DNA of 64,000 nucleotides from Clavibacter nebraskensis NCPPB 2581 (GTDB lineage Bacteria; Actinomycetota; Actinomycetes; Actinomycetales; Microbacteriaceae): NCBI RefSeq assembly GCF_000355695.1, contig NC_020891.1, positions 744,001 to 808,000 of the forward strand, read 5' to 3'. Shown piece by piece: positions 1 to 8,868 of this stretch (position 1 is its first letter; each line of letters starts with the position of its first letter). The notes under the pieces were generated by a model. It saw only the letters and a program-made list of their open reading frames with translations, ran no database searches and was not told where the DNA came from. The position numbers and the translations under genes were made by a program.

Positions 1-1
1 C

Positions 2-499
2 GACGCGGAGGCCGGCGACCGGTGGATCCGCGCCACCCGCGCCTGGGCCGCCGGGGACGCGCTCGTGGTCGAGCTGGACATGCCCGTGCGCGCCCTCGGA
101 TCCCACCCGCACCTCGACGCCACCCGGGGGACCCTCGCGGTGGCGCGCGGACCGGTCGTCTACGCGGTCGAGCAGGAGGACGCCGGCGCACCCGTCGACG
201 ACCTGCTCCTCGACCCGCGCGACCTGGCGGCGGCGCGACCCGTGCCGCTCCCCGTCGCCGACCCGTGGGGTCCCGCGTCGGACGCGCGCGCGGAGACCGG
301 ACCGGGCCTCGCGCTCGCCGTCCGCCTCCGCCGCGCGCTCCCCGCACCGGACGAGCTCTACCCCGAGGTCGTCCCCGGCGCCACCGTCCCCGCCGCGTCG
401 GCCGACCCCGTCGACGCCGTGCTCGTGCCGTACGCCCTCTGGGGCAACCGGTCGCCCGCCGCCATGCGGGTCTGGATCCGCGCCGCCGACACCGGCTGA
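2..499 (+). CDS. GH127 beta-L-arabinofuranosidase, C-terminal part
   Basis: The open frame runs in from the left edge and stops with TGA at 497-499, so only the last 165 codons are present. The fragment has the family's C-terminal beta-sandwich pattern: a stretch reading VELDMPVR, then a GTLAVARGPVVYAVEQ segment (about residues 45-59), typical of GH127 (DUF1680) proteins. GH127 enzymes release beta-L-arabinofuranose; the best-known member, HypBA1 of Bifidobacterium longum, acts on the arabinosides linked to hydroxyproline in extensins. The catalytic Glu/Cys residues lie upstream of the window and cannot be checked. The next gene starts 145 bases downstream in the same direction. Family call is fairly firm; the substrate is inferred from the family and from the hydroxyproline genes that follow. 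Confidence 0.72.
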   Translation, partial: DAEAGDRWIRATRAWAAGDALVVELDMPVRALGSHPHLDATRGTLAVARGPVVYAVEQEDAGAPVDDLLLDPRDLAAARPVPLPVADPWGPASDARAETGPGLALAVRLRRALPAPDELYPEVVPGATVPAASADPVDAVLVPYALWGNRSPAAMRVWIRAADTG

Positions 500-643
500 G
501 CCGCCCTCCCCGCGCACGCCCACGGATCCACCCGATGCGGGGCGATCGCGCGCACCTCCGCTTCCCCATCCCTCCATCGCACGACCCCGTCCGTCACTCC
601 CCACCCGGTGCGCCTCGGCCGCCCTCCACGAAACGAGAGTCCG

Positions 644-2323
644 ATGAACAGACGAATCACCGCAGTCGGGCTGGCCCTCGCCGCCAGCCTCGCCCTCACG
701 TCCTGCGCCGGCGCCGGCGGCAAGGCCGCCGCCGACATCACCGGCCCCGCCGACACCGGCGGCACCATGCACGTGCTGCAGGTGTCGGACTTCCCGCACC
801 TGGACCCCGCGATGGGCTACGAGACCGACCTCGCGGACGTCTACCGGCTCATCTACCGCACGCTCACCACGACCACCGGCAAGGACGGCGCTACGATCGC
901 GCCCGACCTCGCCACCGACACCGGCACGCCGAACGCCGACGCGACCGAGTGGACCTTCACGCTCAAGGACGGGCTGAAGTTCGAGGACGGCTCCCCGATC
1001 ACGAGCCAGTCGATGAAGTTCGGCGTGGAGCGGTCCTTCGACCCCGCGCTCGCCATCGGCTCGCCCTACGCACGCATGTACCTCGAGGGCGGCGACGCCT
1101 ACAAGGGCCCGTACCAGTCGGGCGACCTGGCCTCCATCGAGACCCCCGACGAGAAGACCATCGTCTTCCACCTCAACCGCTCCGTGCCGGAGTTCGCGAG
1201 CGTCACGGCGCAGAGCACGTTCGTCCCGTTCCCCGTGGACAAGGACCGCGTCACGGTGACGAGCGTGGACCAGCAGCCCATCTCCTCCGGCCCGTACAAG
1301 GTGAGCGCCCGGACGCCCGGCCAGTCCCTCACGCTCGTGCGCAACCCCGAGTGGGACGCGTCCACCGACGAGGTCAGGACCGCCAAGCCGGACGAGTGGC
1401 AGTTCACGATGGGGCTCGACCAGGCCACCATCGACGAGCGCATGATCGCCGGACAGGGCGACGACGCGAACGCCATCGCCTACGGGATCACCGCCGCGTC
1501 CGTCTCCCGCATCCAGACGCCGCAGATCAAGGCGCGCACCGTCTCGGGCGACAGCGGCTGCACCACGTACCTCGCGCTCAACACGACGAAGCCGCACCTG
1601 GGCGACGTGCGCGTGCGGCAGGCCATCGCCTACGCCGTGGACAAGAAGTCGCTCGCCGACGTGGCCGGCGGCCCCATGATCGCGGAGCCCGCGTCGACGA
1701 TCCTCACCCGCAGCGTCCCCGGCCACAAGGACTTCGACCTCTACCCCAGCACCGACAGCGCGGGCGACGTCGACAAGGCCAAGGCGCTCCTCGCCGAGGC
1801 GGGCCTGCAGGACGGCTTCACGATCACGCTCGACGTGGCCAGCGTGCCGACGTCGCAGAAGGCGGCGGAGGCGCTCCAGCAGTCCCTCGCCCGCGTCGGG
1901 ATCACCGTCGCGATCAACCTCCTCGACACGGCGACCTACAACGAGACCATCGCCACCACCTCGCAGCAGCACGACGCGGCCGAGGCCGGCTGGTGCCCCG
2001 ACTGGAACTCCGCCAGCACGGTGCTCCCCATCCTGTTCGACGGACGCCAGATCCCCGAGAAGGGCAACAGCAACCTGTCGCAGATCGACGACCCCGCGAT
2101 CAACGCGAAGATCGACGAGGTCTCGGCCATGACCGACCTGAAGGCCGCGGACGCCGCATGGGGAGACCTCGACGAGCAGGTGCAGCAGCTGGCCCCCGTG
2201 GTGCCGCTCCTCTACGGCCAGGCCGTGCTCGTGCTGGGGCAGAACGTGCGGAACGCGTACTCGAGCCCGCTCTACAACGGGGCCCCGGACTTCGCCACCA
2301 TCGGCCTCCACACGGGGAAGTAG
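644..2323 (+). CDS. Peptide ABC transporter substrate-binding lipoprotein (SBP family 5)
   Basis: Predicted extracellular lipoprotein of 559 residues that captures oligopeptides for the transporter encoded just downstream. It begins with a lipoprotein signal peptide ending in a lipobox LTSC with the acylated Cys at residue 21, followed by a family 5 (DppA/OppA-like) body with the usual length and a typical GYETDLADVYRLIYRTL-like opening. ATG at 644 is preferred over the upstream in-frame GTG at 608 because a GAGAG ribosome-binding site precedes it and it places the signal peptide at the very N-terminus. It is the first gene of a tightly packed run reaching about 8.8 kb, all translated in one direction. 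The ligand is inferred to be proline- or hydroxyproline-containing peptides from the neighbours, not from the protein itself. Confidence 0.9.
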   Translation: MNRRITAVGLALAASLALTSCAGAGGKAAADITGPADTGGTMHVLQVSDFPHLDPAMGYETDLADVYRLIYRTLTTTTGKDGATIAPDLATDTGTPNADATEWTFTLKDGLKFEDGSPITSQSMKFGVERSFDPALAIGSPYARMYLEGGDAYKGPYQSGDLASIETPDEKTIVFHLNRSVPEFASVTAQSTFVPFPVDKDRVTVTSVDQQPISSGPYKVSARTPGQSLTLVRNPEWDASTDEVRTAKPDEWQFTMGLDQATIDERMIAGQGDDANAIAYGITAASVSRIQTPQIKARTVSGDSGCTTYLALNTTKPHLGDVRVRQAIAYAVDKKSLADVAGGPMIAEPASTILTRSVPGHKDFDLYPSTDSAGDVDKAKALLAEAGLQDGFTITLDVASVPTSQKAAEALQQSLARVGITVAINLLDTATYNETIATTSQQHDAAEAGWCPDWNSASTVLPILFDGRQIPEKGNSNLSQIDDPAINAKIDEVSAMTDLKAADAAWGDLDEQVQQLAPVVPLLYGQAVLVLGQNVRNAYSSPLYNGAPDFATIGLHTGK

Positions 2324-2326
2324 GCG

Positions 2327-3289
2327 GTGACCGCCACCCTGCAGGGCGCCTCGGCGCCCGACTCGGCCCCCGCCTACCCAACGGGACGGCCGCCCGCCGT
2401 CACGCCGGCCAAGCGCGTGGTCGCCGCCCTCCGGTCGAAGCCGTCCGTCATCGCCAGCGTCGTGTTCATGGTGTTCGTGCTGATCCTCGCGGTGTTCGCG
2501 CCGCTCCTGTCCGGGATCACCGGCTGGGGCCCCACGGCCTTCGACGCGACGGCCGTGGACCCCGTCCTCGGCGGCCTGCCCATCGGCCCGTTCGGCGGCG
2601 TGAGCGCCTCGCACTGGTTCGGCGTGGAGCCGCAGAACGGGCGCGACATCTTCGCCCGCATCGCGTACGGCGCCCGGGTGTCGATGCTCATCGCGGTCTC
2701 CGCGACGGTCGTCACCACGGCCGTCGGCGTGGTCGCGGGCATGGTCGCCGGCTACTTCGGCGGGATCGTTGACCAGATCGTGTCGCGGGTCATGGACTTC
2801 CTCATGGCCTTCCCGGCGCTGATCTTCATGATCGCGATCCTCTCGGCCCTGCCCGCGGGCAACCGCCCGGCGCTGCTCGTCCTGGTGCTCAGCGTCTTCG
2901 GCTGGCCGTACACGGCGCGCATCGTGCGCGGCCAGACCATGACCATCCGCACCCGCGACTTCGTGGAGGCGGCCCGGGCATCCGGCGCCTCGTCGATGGG
3001 CGTGATCTTCCGGGAGGTGCTGCCGAACCTGCGCGGCACCGTCATCGTGCTGGCCACGCTCGCGGTGCCGGGCTACATCGGCACCGAGGCGGCCCTGTCC
3101 TTCCTCGGCGTGGGCGTGCTGCCGCCGACGCCGTCCTGGGGCCAGATGATCGCCGACTCGGTGAACTGGTACACGGTCGACTCCGCGTACTTCATCGTGC
3201 CGGGCTCGTTCCTCTTCCTCACGGTGCTGTCGTTCACGGTCTTCGGCGACCACCTCCGCAGCGCGCTCGAGCAGGGGGAGGCGGCATGA
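2327..3289 (+). CDS. Peptide ABC transporter permease (DppC/OppC type)
   Basis: Inner-membrane permease of 320 residues, starting with GTG three bases after the stop of the binding-protein gene. Residues about 40-65 form the first membrane segment, after a polar N-terminal tail, and five more follow from about residue 115. The cytoplasmic coupling loop with the EAARASG motif is at about residues 214-220, the site that docks with the ATPase subunits. Length and layout fit the DppC/OppC subfamily, which carries the N-terminal extension. The stop overlaps the ATG of the next permease (ATGA), a sign of translational coupling in one operon. Confidence 0.92.
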   Translation: MTATLQGASAPDSAPAYPTGRPPAVTPAKRVVAALRSKPSVIASVVFMVFVLILAVFAPLLSGITGWGPTAFDATAVDPVLGGLPIGPFGGVSASHWFGVEPQNGRDIFARIAYGARVSMLIAVSATVVTTAVGVVAGMVAGYFGGIVDQIVSRVMDFLMAFPALIFMIAILSALPAGNRPALLVLVLSVFGWPYTARIVRGQTMTIRTRDFVEAARASGASSMGVIFREVLPNLRGTVIVLATLAVPGYIGTEAALSFLGVGVLPPTPSWGQMIADSVNWYTVDSAYFIVPGSFLFLTVLSFTVFGDHLRSALEQGEAA

Positions 3290-4278
3290 TCGGCTACCTC
3301 CTCCGCCGCGCCGGATCCGCGCTGATCGTGCTCGCGCTCATCAGCCTGTTCACCTACATGATCTTCTTCCTGCTCCAGCCGGACCCCGCCGTCACCATCT
3401 GCGGCAAGACCTGCACGCCGGACAAGATCGACTCCATCCGCCAGCTCCTCGGCCTCGACCGGCCGTTCTGGGCGCAGTACGGCGACTTCGTCACCGGGAT
3501 CTTCACGGGTCGCACCTACGGCGACGGCCCGACGGCGATCCAGTGCTCCGCGCCCTGCCTGGGCTTCAGCTTCCAGACGCAGCAGCCCGTGCTCGACCTG
3601 CTGCTGTCCCGCCTGCCCGTGAGCATCACGATCGCGGTCGGCGCGGCGGTCCTCTGGGTCGTCTTCGGCGTGGCCGGCGGCCTGGTCAGCGCGATCAAGC
3701 AGGGCAGCGTGTGGGATCGGACCGCGATGGCGGCGGCGCTCGCCGGGATCAGCGTGCCGACGACCTTCGCCGCGCTGCTCCTGCAGTACGTGCTCGTCGT
3801 GCAGCTGCAGATCCTGCCGTTCCCGCAGTCCGTGGCGTTCTCCGACGACCCCGTCATGTGGTTCGACTCGTACCTCATGCCGTGGATCGTGGTCGCGCTC
3901 GGCTACGCATCCGTGTACGCGCGGATCGTGCGGGCCAACGTGCTCGACACGCTCCAGGAGGACTACCTGCGCACCGCGCGGGCCAAGGGCCTGTCGGCGT
4001 CGCTCGTGATCCGCCGCCACGCGCTCCGGCCGTCTCTCACGCCCGTCGTCACGCTGTTCGGCATGGACTTCGCCGGCCTGCTCGGCGGCGCCCTGATCGC
4101 CGAGAGCATCTTCGGCCTCAACGGCGCCGGCAAGCTCGCCGCCGACTCCATCGCCAAGAACGACCAGCCCGTGATCATGGGCGTCACGCTCCTCGCCGCG
4201 GCCTTCGTAGTCGTCGGGAACGTGGTCGTCGACGTGCTGTACACCGTGCTCGACCCCCGAGTGAGGATCACCTCGTGA
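3286..4278 (+). CDS. Peptide ABC transporter permease (DppB/OppB type)
   Basis: Second membrane subunit, 330 residues. It has an N-terminal membrane segment directly at the start (residues about 10-30), a large extracytoplasmic region containing two CxxxC-like pairs (CGKTC and CSAPC), and five further membrane segments. The permease coupling loop reads TARAKGL near residue 230. This is the DppB/OppB layout. The start ATG overlaps the previous stop and its own stop overlaps the GTG of the following ATPase gene, so all five transporter genes are probably co-translated. The cysteine pairs in the periplasmic-side loop are less usual but do occur in actinobacterial homologues. Confidence 0.91.
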   Translation: MIGYLLRRAGSALIVLALISLFTYMIFFLLQPDPAVTICGKTCTPDKIDSIRQLLGLDRPFWAQYGDFVTGIFTGRTYGDGPTAIQCSAPCLGFSFQTQQPVLDLLLSRLPVSITIAVGAAVLWVVFGVAGGLVSAIKQGSVWDRTAMAAALAGISVPTTFAALLLQYVLVVQLQILPFPQSVAFSDDPVMWFDSYLMPWIVVALGYASVYARIVRANVLDTLQEDYLRTARAKGLSASLVIRRHALRPSLTPVVTLFGMDFAGLLGGALIAESIFGLNGAGKLAADSIAKNDQPVIMGVTLLAAAFVVVGNVVVDVLYTVLDPRVRITS

Positions 4279-5141
4279 CCGCCACCGCACCGCATCAGCC
4301 GCCCGCCCGCGCCGTCCCCGGGACCCCGCTGCTCGAGGTCGACCACCTCACCATCGCGTTCCCCACCTCGCGGGGGCCGGTCGAGGTGGTGAACAACCTC
4401 TCCTTCCGCGTGGAGCCGGACAGCACGCTCGGCATCGTGGGGGAGTCGGGGTCGGGCAAGTCGATGACCTCGCTCGCCGTGATGGGGCTCGTGCCCCGCG
4501 GAGGGAAGGTCACCGGCAGCATCAAGCTCGCCGGCGAGGAGCTCGTCGGCCGGACGGACAAGGAGCTGCGCGCGATGCGGGGCGACCGCATGGCGATGGT
4601 GTTCCAGGATCCGCTCTCCTCGCTCAACCCCTACTACACGGTGGGGCTGCAGATCGAGGAGGCCTACCGGTCGCATCGCTCCGGCTCCCGGAAGTCCGTG
4701 CGGTCGACCGTCGTCGCGGCCCTCGACCGGGTCGGGATCAAGGAGGCCTCGACGCGCGTCGACCACTACCCGCACCAGTTCTCGGGCGGCATGCGCCAGC
4801 GCATCATGATCGCGATGGCGCTGTGCCTCGAGCCCGAGCTGCTCATCGCCGACGAGCCGACCACCGCGCTCGACGTGACGGTGCAGGCGCAGATCCTCGA
4901 CCTGATGCGCTCCATCCGCGCGGAGACGGGGATGGGCATGCTCGTCATCACCCACGACCTCGCCGTCGTGTCCTCCCTCGCCGACGAGGTGCTCGTCATG
5001 CAGGGCGGGCACCGCGTCGAGAGCGGCACCACCGAGCGCGTGTTCACCGCGCCGGAGGATCCGTACACGCACGCCCTGCTCGAGGCGATCCCCCGCATCG
5101 ACGCCGCCTACGACCGACCGACGACGGGACCCGCCTCATGA
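4275..5141 (+). CDS. Peptide ABC transporter ATPase (DppD/OppD type)
   Basis: Cytoplasmic ATPase of 288 residues that powers peptide import with the subunit encoded next. Walker A GESGSGKS is at about residues 56-63, the signature FSGGMRQR sits near residue 170, and Walker B ([12 protein letters not shown]) follows directly. The C-terminus carries the short oligopeptide-transporter tail with [14 protein letters not shown] at 4275 was chosen because it overlaps the previous stop (GTGA), matching every other junction in this run, and gives the normal family length; the open frame extends far upstream but that part is a shadow of the permease gene. The stop overlaps the next start (ATGA). Confidence 0.92.
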   Translation: MTATAPHQPPARAVPGTPLLEVDHLTIAFPTSRGPVEVVNNLSFRVEPDSTLGIVGESGSGKSMTSLAVMGLVPRGGKVTGSIKLAGEELVGRTDKELRAMRGDRMAMVFQDPLSSLNPYYTVGLQIEEAYRSHRSGSRKSVRSTVVAALDRVGIKEASTRVDHYPHQFSGGMRQRIMIAMALCLEPELLIADEPTTALDVTVQAQILDLMRSIRAETGMGMLVITHDLAVVSSLADEVLVMQGGHRVESGTTERVFTAPEDPYTHALLEAIPRIDAAYDRPTTGPAS

Positions 5142-6076
5142 GCCGCCACGACGCCGCCGCGCCCTCGCCCGCCTCGACCGCACCCGCCGCGGCGACGCCG
5201 GAGCCCTTCCTCTCCGCGCGCGACCTCACCAAGGAGTACGTGACGCGCGGCGGCCGGGGGCTCCGGCCGCCCGTGCGCCGCTTCCTCGCGGTCGACGGCG
5301 TGAGCCTCGACGTGCCGACCGGGCAGACGCTCTCGATCGTGGGGGAGTCCGGATCCGGCAAGTCGACGACCGCGCGCATCATCGCGCACCTGCTCGACCC
5401 GACCTCCGGCACGTTCGCGCTGAAGGGCGAGGACGTGACACACGCGAAGGGCGCGGCCCTCCGCGAGTTCCGGCGGCAGGTGCAGGTGGTGTTCCAGGAT
5501 CCGGCGTCGTCGCTCAACCCGCGGCACACGGTGGAGCAGATCATCAGCGCGCCCTTGCGCTACCAGGGCATCACGACGCCGGGCGGGCACGGGCAGCTCG
5601 TGCGCGACCTGCTCGACCGCGTCGGCCTCAACCCCGACCACGCGCAGCGCTACCCGGCGCAGTTCTCGGGCGGGCAGTGCCAGCGCATCGGGATCGCGCG
5701 GGCGCTCGCCGTGAGCCCGGGCCTCATCGTGTGCGACGAGGCGGTCTCCGCGCTCGACGTGACGGTGCAGGCGCGCGTCATCGCGCTGCTGCGCGACCTC
5801 CAGCGCGAGCGCGGCCTCAGCTACGTGTTCATCGCCCACGACCTCGCCGTCGTGCGGCAGCTCTCCGACCGCGTCGCCGTGATGAGCTCGGGCAAGGTGG
5901 TGGAGGAGGGCACGCGCGACGACGTGTTCGAGCGGCCCCAGCACCCGTACACGCGCGCGCTGCTCGACGCCGTGCCGCGCATCGACCCCGAGTGGGATCG
6001 CAAGCGGCAGGCCGCGCGCGCCGCGGCCGGGCTCGACACCACCGCCATCGAGACGGCGGGCGGGTCGGCCGCGTGA
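5138..6076 (+). CDS. Peptide ABC transporter ATPase (DppF/OppF type)
   Basis: Second ATPase subunit, 312 residues. After a roughly 25-residue Ala/Pro-rich leader come the ABC domain with Walker A GESGSGKS (about residues 69-76), signature FSGGQCQR, Walker B IVCDEAVSALD and the C-terminal oligopeptide-transporter tail with PYTRALLDAVP. Both ATPases have intact catalytic motifs, so a heterodimeric ATPase is expected. It completes the five-part importer. The stop overlaps the GTG start of the hydrolase gene that follows, linking transport directly with intracellular peptide cleavage. Confidence 0.92.
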   Translation: MSRHDAAAPSPASTAPAAATPEPFLSARDLTKEYVTRGGRGLRPPVRRFLAVDGVSLDVPTGQTLSIVGESGSGKSTTARIIAHLLDPTSGTFALKGEDVTHAKGAALREFRRQVQVVFQDPASSLNPRHTVEQIISAPLRYQGITTPGGHGQLVRDLLDRVGLNPDHAQRYPAQFSGGQCQRIGIARALAVSPGLIVCDEAVSALDVTVQARVIALLRDLQRERGLSYVFIAHDLAVVRQLSDRVAVMSSGKVVEEGTRDDVFERPQHPYTRALLDAVPRIDPEWDRKRQAARAAAGLDTTAIETAGGSAA

Positions 6077-7380
6077 TCGTCGGATCCGCGACCGTCCCCG
6101 GCGTCCACGTCACCGACCACGAGATCGAGGTCCCGCTCGACTGGGCCGCGGCGCGCGCCGGCGAGCCCACCACGACGATCACGGTGTTCGCCCGCGAGCT
6201 CGTCGCGCCCGACCGCCGCGGCGACGACCTGCCGGCGCTCCTCTACCTCCAGGGCGGCCCGGGCGGGAAGTCGCCGCGCGTGCTCGACGACGGCGGCTGG
6301 ATCGGCCACGCGCTCCGGACGCACCGCGTCGTGCTCCTCGACCAGCGCGGGACGGGCAGGAGCACGCCCGTCACGGCGCGCACCATGATCCGGTTCGGCG
6401 ACGACCACGAGTCCGCCGCCCTGTACCTCGCGCTGTTCCGCGCCGACTCGATCGTGCAGGACGCCGAGGCGCTCCGGCAGCACCTCGAGGGCGGGCGCCG
6501 CTGGTCGACGCTCGGCCAGAGCTACGGCGGGTTCCTCACGCTCACGTACCTGTCGCTCGCGCCCGAGGCGCTGTCGGCCTGCTACGTGACGGGCGGCCTC
6601 GCCTCGCTCGACCCCGACGCCGAGGAGGTGTACCGCCGGACCTACCCGCGCACGGTCCGGAAGAACGCCGGCTACCACGCGCGCTACCCGGCCGACGTGG
6701 GGATCCTGTCGCGCCTCGCCGACCGGCTCCAGGTGGGCGACGTGACCCTGCCCGACGGCGACGTGCTCACCGTCAAGCGCTTCCAGACCATCGGCATCGA
6801 CCTCGGCATGGCGCCCGGGCGGGAGCGGATCCACGCCCTCCTCGACGAGGCGCTCGACGAGCGCGGCGACCCCACGGACGTCCTGCTCGCCGAGGCGCTG
6901 CGCCTCACCTCCTACGCCGCGAACCCGCTGTTCGCGGCGATGCAGGAGAGCATCTACGCGTCCGGCACCCGACCCGCGACCGCGTGGGCCGCCGAGCGGG
7001 AGCGGAGCCGGCACCCGGTGTTCGCGCCCACCGCCCGGCCGCTGCTGCTCACCGGCGAGATGATGTACCCCTGGATGTTCGAGGAGATCCGGCTGCTGCG
7101 CCCGTTCCGCGGCGCCGTCGAGGCCATGGCCCGCCGCGACGACTGGCCGGAGCTCTACGACCCGGCCCGCCTCGCCGCCAACGACGTGCCCGTGGCCGCC
7201 GCGATCTACCACGACGACATGTACGTGGACGCGGGCCTGCAGCAGGACACGGTCGCGCGCGTGGGCAACGTCCGCGCGTGGATCACGAACGAGCACGAGC
7301 ACGACGGCCTCGGAGCACCCGGCGTGCTCGGGCGGCTGATGGACACGATCGCCCGCGATGGAGGAGGCCTGCCCCGATGA
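6073..7380 (+). CDS. Alpha/beta hydrolase, prolyl iminopeptidase-like (S33)
   Basis: Predicted cytoplasmic peptidase of 435 residues with no signal peptide. The alpha/beta-hydrolase core shows the oxyanion-hole segment LQGGPGGKSPR (about residues 58-68), VLLDQRGTGRST (about residues 89-100) and the nucleophile elbow GQSYGG near residue 150, all typical of S33 prolyl aminopeptidases. It is longer than the classical 320-residue enzyme and closer to the larger actinobacterial type. The GTG start overlaps the ATPase stop and its stop overlaps the next start. The expected job is to remove N-terminal proline (or hydroxyproline) from imported peptides. Proline specificity is inferred from the family. 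Confidence 0.82.
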   Translation: MIVGSATVPGVHVTDHEIEVPLDWAAARAGEPTTTITVFARELVAPDRRGDDLPALLYLQGGPGGKSPRVLDDGGWIGHALRTHRVVLLDQRGTGRSTPVTARTMIRFGDDHESAALYLALFRADSIVQDAEALRQHLEGGRRWSTLGQSYGGFLTLTYLSLAPEALSACYVTGGLASLDPDAEEVYRRTYPRTVRKNAGYHARYPADVGILSRLADRLQVGDVTLPDGDVLTVKRFQTIGIDLGMAPGRERIHALLDEALDERGDPTDVLLAEALRLTSYAANPLFAAMQESIYASGTRPATAWAAERERSRHPVFAPTARPLLLTGEMMYPWMFEEIRLLRPFRGAVEAMARRDDWPELYDPARLAANDVPVAAAIYHDDMYVDAGLQQDTVARVGNVRAWITNEHEHDGLGAPGVLGRLMDTIARDGGGLPR

Positions 7381-8849
7381 CCGACACGACCCACGACACG
7401 ACGCCCGCCACGGACCCCGGCGCGCCGCGCGCCCCCTTCACCCCCGAGGGGCGCCGCCCGCCGCGCCTCGCGGAGGTGCCCGCCTTCCAGGACCTCATGG
7501 CGCGCGGCTGGATCACGCCCGACCGCACGCCGACCACCGTGCCCGGCGCGGTCGAGGCGGCGGCCGCGCACCGGGCCCGCCTGAGCGCCGCGATGCCCGG
7601 CGCCACCCTCGCCGTCGTGAGCGGCTACGCGCCCACGCGCAACGACGACTGCCGCTATGCGTTCCGCGCCGACAGCGATTTCGTGTGGCTGACGGGCGTG
7701 CAGATCGAGGGCGCCGTGCTGGTGATGCACGCGGTGCCGGGCGGCCACGACGCCGTCCTGCACGTGCCCGCGCCGGCCCACCCGGGGGATCCGCGCTTCT
7801 ACTCCGACGCCGACCACGGCGAGCTCTGGGTCGGCCCCGCACCCGCGCCCGCCGACTGGCAGGGCGTGCTCGGGATCCCCGTGCGCGACCCAGGTCGCTT
7901 GGCGCCCGACCTCGCCGGCCTCCGCGACGTGCGCCGCGCGGGGGCCGTCACCGGTGTGCCGTCCGCGCTCGCCGACGTGCCGCGCGACCCCGTGCTCGTG
8001 GCGACGCTCGGCGAGCTGCGCGTGATCAAGGACGCGTGGGAGATCGAGGAGCTGCGCCGCGCGGTCGACGACACCGTCGAGGGCTTCGCGGAGGTCGTGC
8101 GGGAGATCCCGCGGGCCCGGGCCCAGGGCGGCGAGCGCTGGCTGCAGGGCACGTTCGACCGGCACGCGCGCACGGTCGGCACCGGCCCGGGCTACGCCAC
8201 CATCGTGGGCGGCGGCGGGCACGCGACGACGCTGCACTGGGTGCGCTGCGACGGCCCGATCCGCGACGGCGAGCTCGTGCTGCTCGACATGGGCGTGGAG
8301 GCGCGCAGCCTCTACACGGCCGACGTCACCCGCACGATCCCCGTCGACGGCACCTTCACGCCCGAGCAGCGGCTCGTGCACGACGTCGTGGAGCGCGCCC
8401 ACCGCGCGGGCCTCGACGCCGTCGCGCCCGGACGCCCGCTGTTCGACTTCCACCACGCGTCTATGGAGGTCATCGCCCAGGGCCTGCACGACATGGGGCT
8501 CCTGCCGGTCTCCGTCGACGAGGCGCTCTCGCCCGCCGGGCAGCACCACCGGCGCTGGCTCGTCTGCGGGATCGGGCACCACCTCGGGCTCGACGTGCAC
8601 GACTGCTCGGGCGCCGGCCTCGCCGGCTACGACCGCGCGGTCGAGGCGGGCATGGTGCTGACGGTCGAGCCCGGTCTGTACTTCCCGCCGGACGACGGGA
8701 TGGTGCCGCCCGAGCTCCGCGGCATCGGCGTGCGGATCGAAGACGATATCGTGGTGACGCAGACGGGGTCCGACGTCATCTCGGACGCGCTGCCGATCGA
8801 CGCCCGGGGCCTGGAGTCCTGGATGCGGGCGCAGCGATCCCCGTCCTGA
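7377..8849 (+). CDS. Aminopeptidase P family (M24) Xaa-Pro peptidase
   Basis: Protein of 490 residues with an N-terminal aminopeptidase P-type domain (about 1-200) and a C-terminal pita-bread M24 domain. The five expected metal ligands are visible: Asp in LLDMGVEA, Asp in YTADVTRT, His in GIGHHLGLD, Glu in TVEPGLYF and Glu in VRIEDDIV. Such dinuclear Mn enzymes cut Xaa-Pro bonds. It has no signal peptide, so it should act on peptides after import. It overlaps the S33 hydrolase gene by four bases and lies 19 bases before the regulator. With the neighbouring enzyme it covers both Pro-Xaa and Xaa-Pro bonds. Confidence 0.9.
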   Translation: MTDTTHDTTPATDPGAPRAPFTPEGRRPPRLAEVPAFQDLMARGWITPDRTPTTVPGAVEAAAAHRARLSAAMPGATLAVVSGYAPTRNDDCRYAFRADSDFVWLTGVQIEGAVLVMHAVPGGHDAVLHVPAPAHPGDPRFYSDADHGELWVGPAPAPADWQGVLGIPVRDPGRLAPDLAGLRDVRRAGAVTGVPSALADVPRDPVLVATLGELRVIKDAWEIEELRRAVDDTVEGFAEVVREIPRARAQGGERWLQGTFDRHARTVGTGPGYATIVGGGGHATTLHWVRCDGPIRDGELVLLDMGVEARSLYTADVTRTIPVDGTFTPEQRLVHDVVERAHRAGLDAVAPGRPLFDFHHASMEVIAQGLHDMGLLPVSVDEALSPAGQHHRRWLVCGIGHHLGLDVHDCSGAGLAGYDRAVEAGMVLTVEPGLYFPPDDGMVPPELRGIGVRIEDDIVVTQTGSDVISDALPIDARGLESWMRAQRSPS

Positions 8850-8868
8850 CCCGAGGAGGAGGATCCGC

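Noticed and set aside
22-2772. 916-codon plus-strand open frame covering the first three genes
   Set aside because: It runs across two gene ends in another frame and its translation is Arg/Pro/His-rich without domains.
3073-4290. Long minus-strand open frame (405 codons) opposite the permease genes
   Set aside because: Arg/His/Glu-rich composition of a GC-driven antisense shadow; the plus strand holds clear permease domains.
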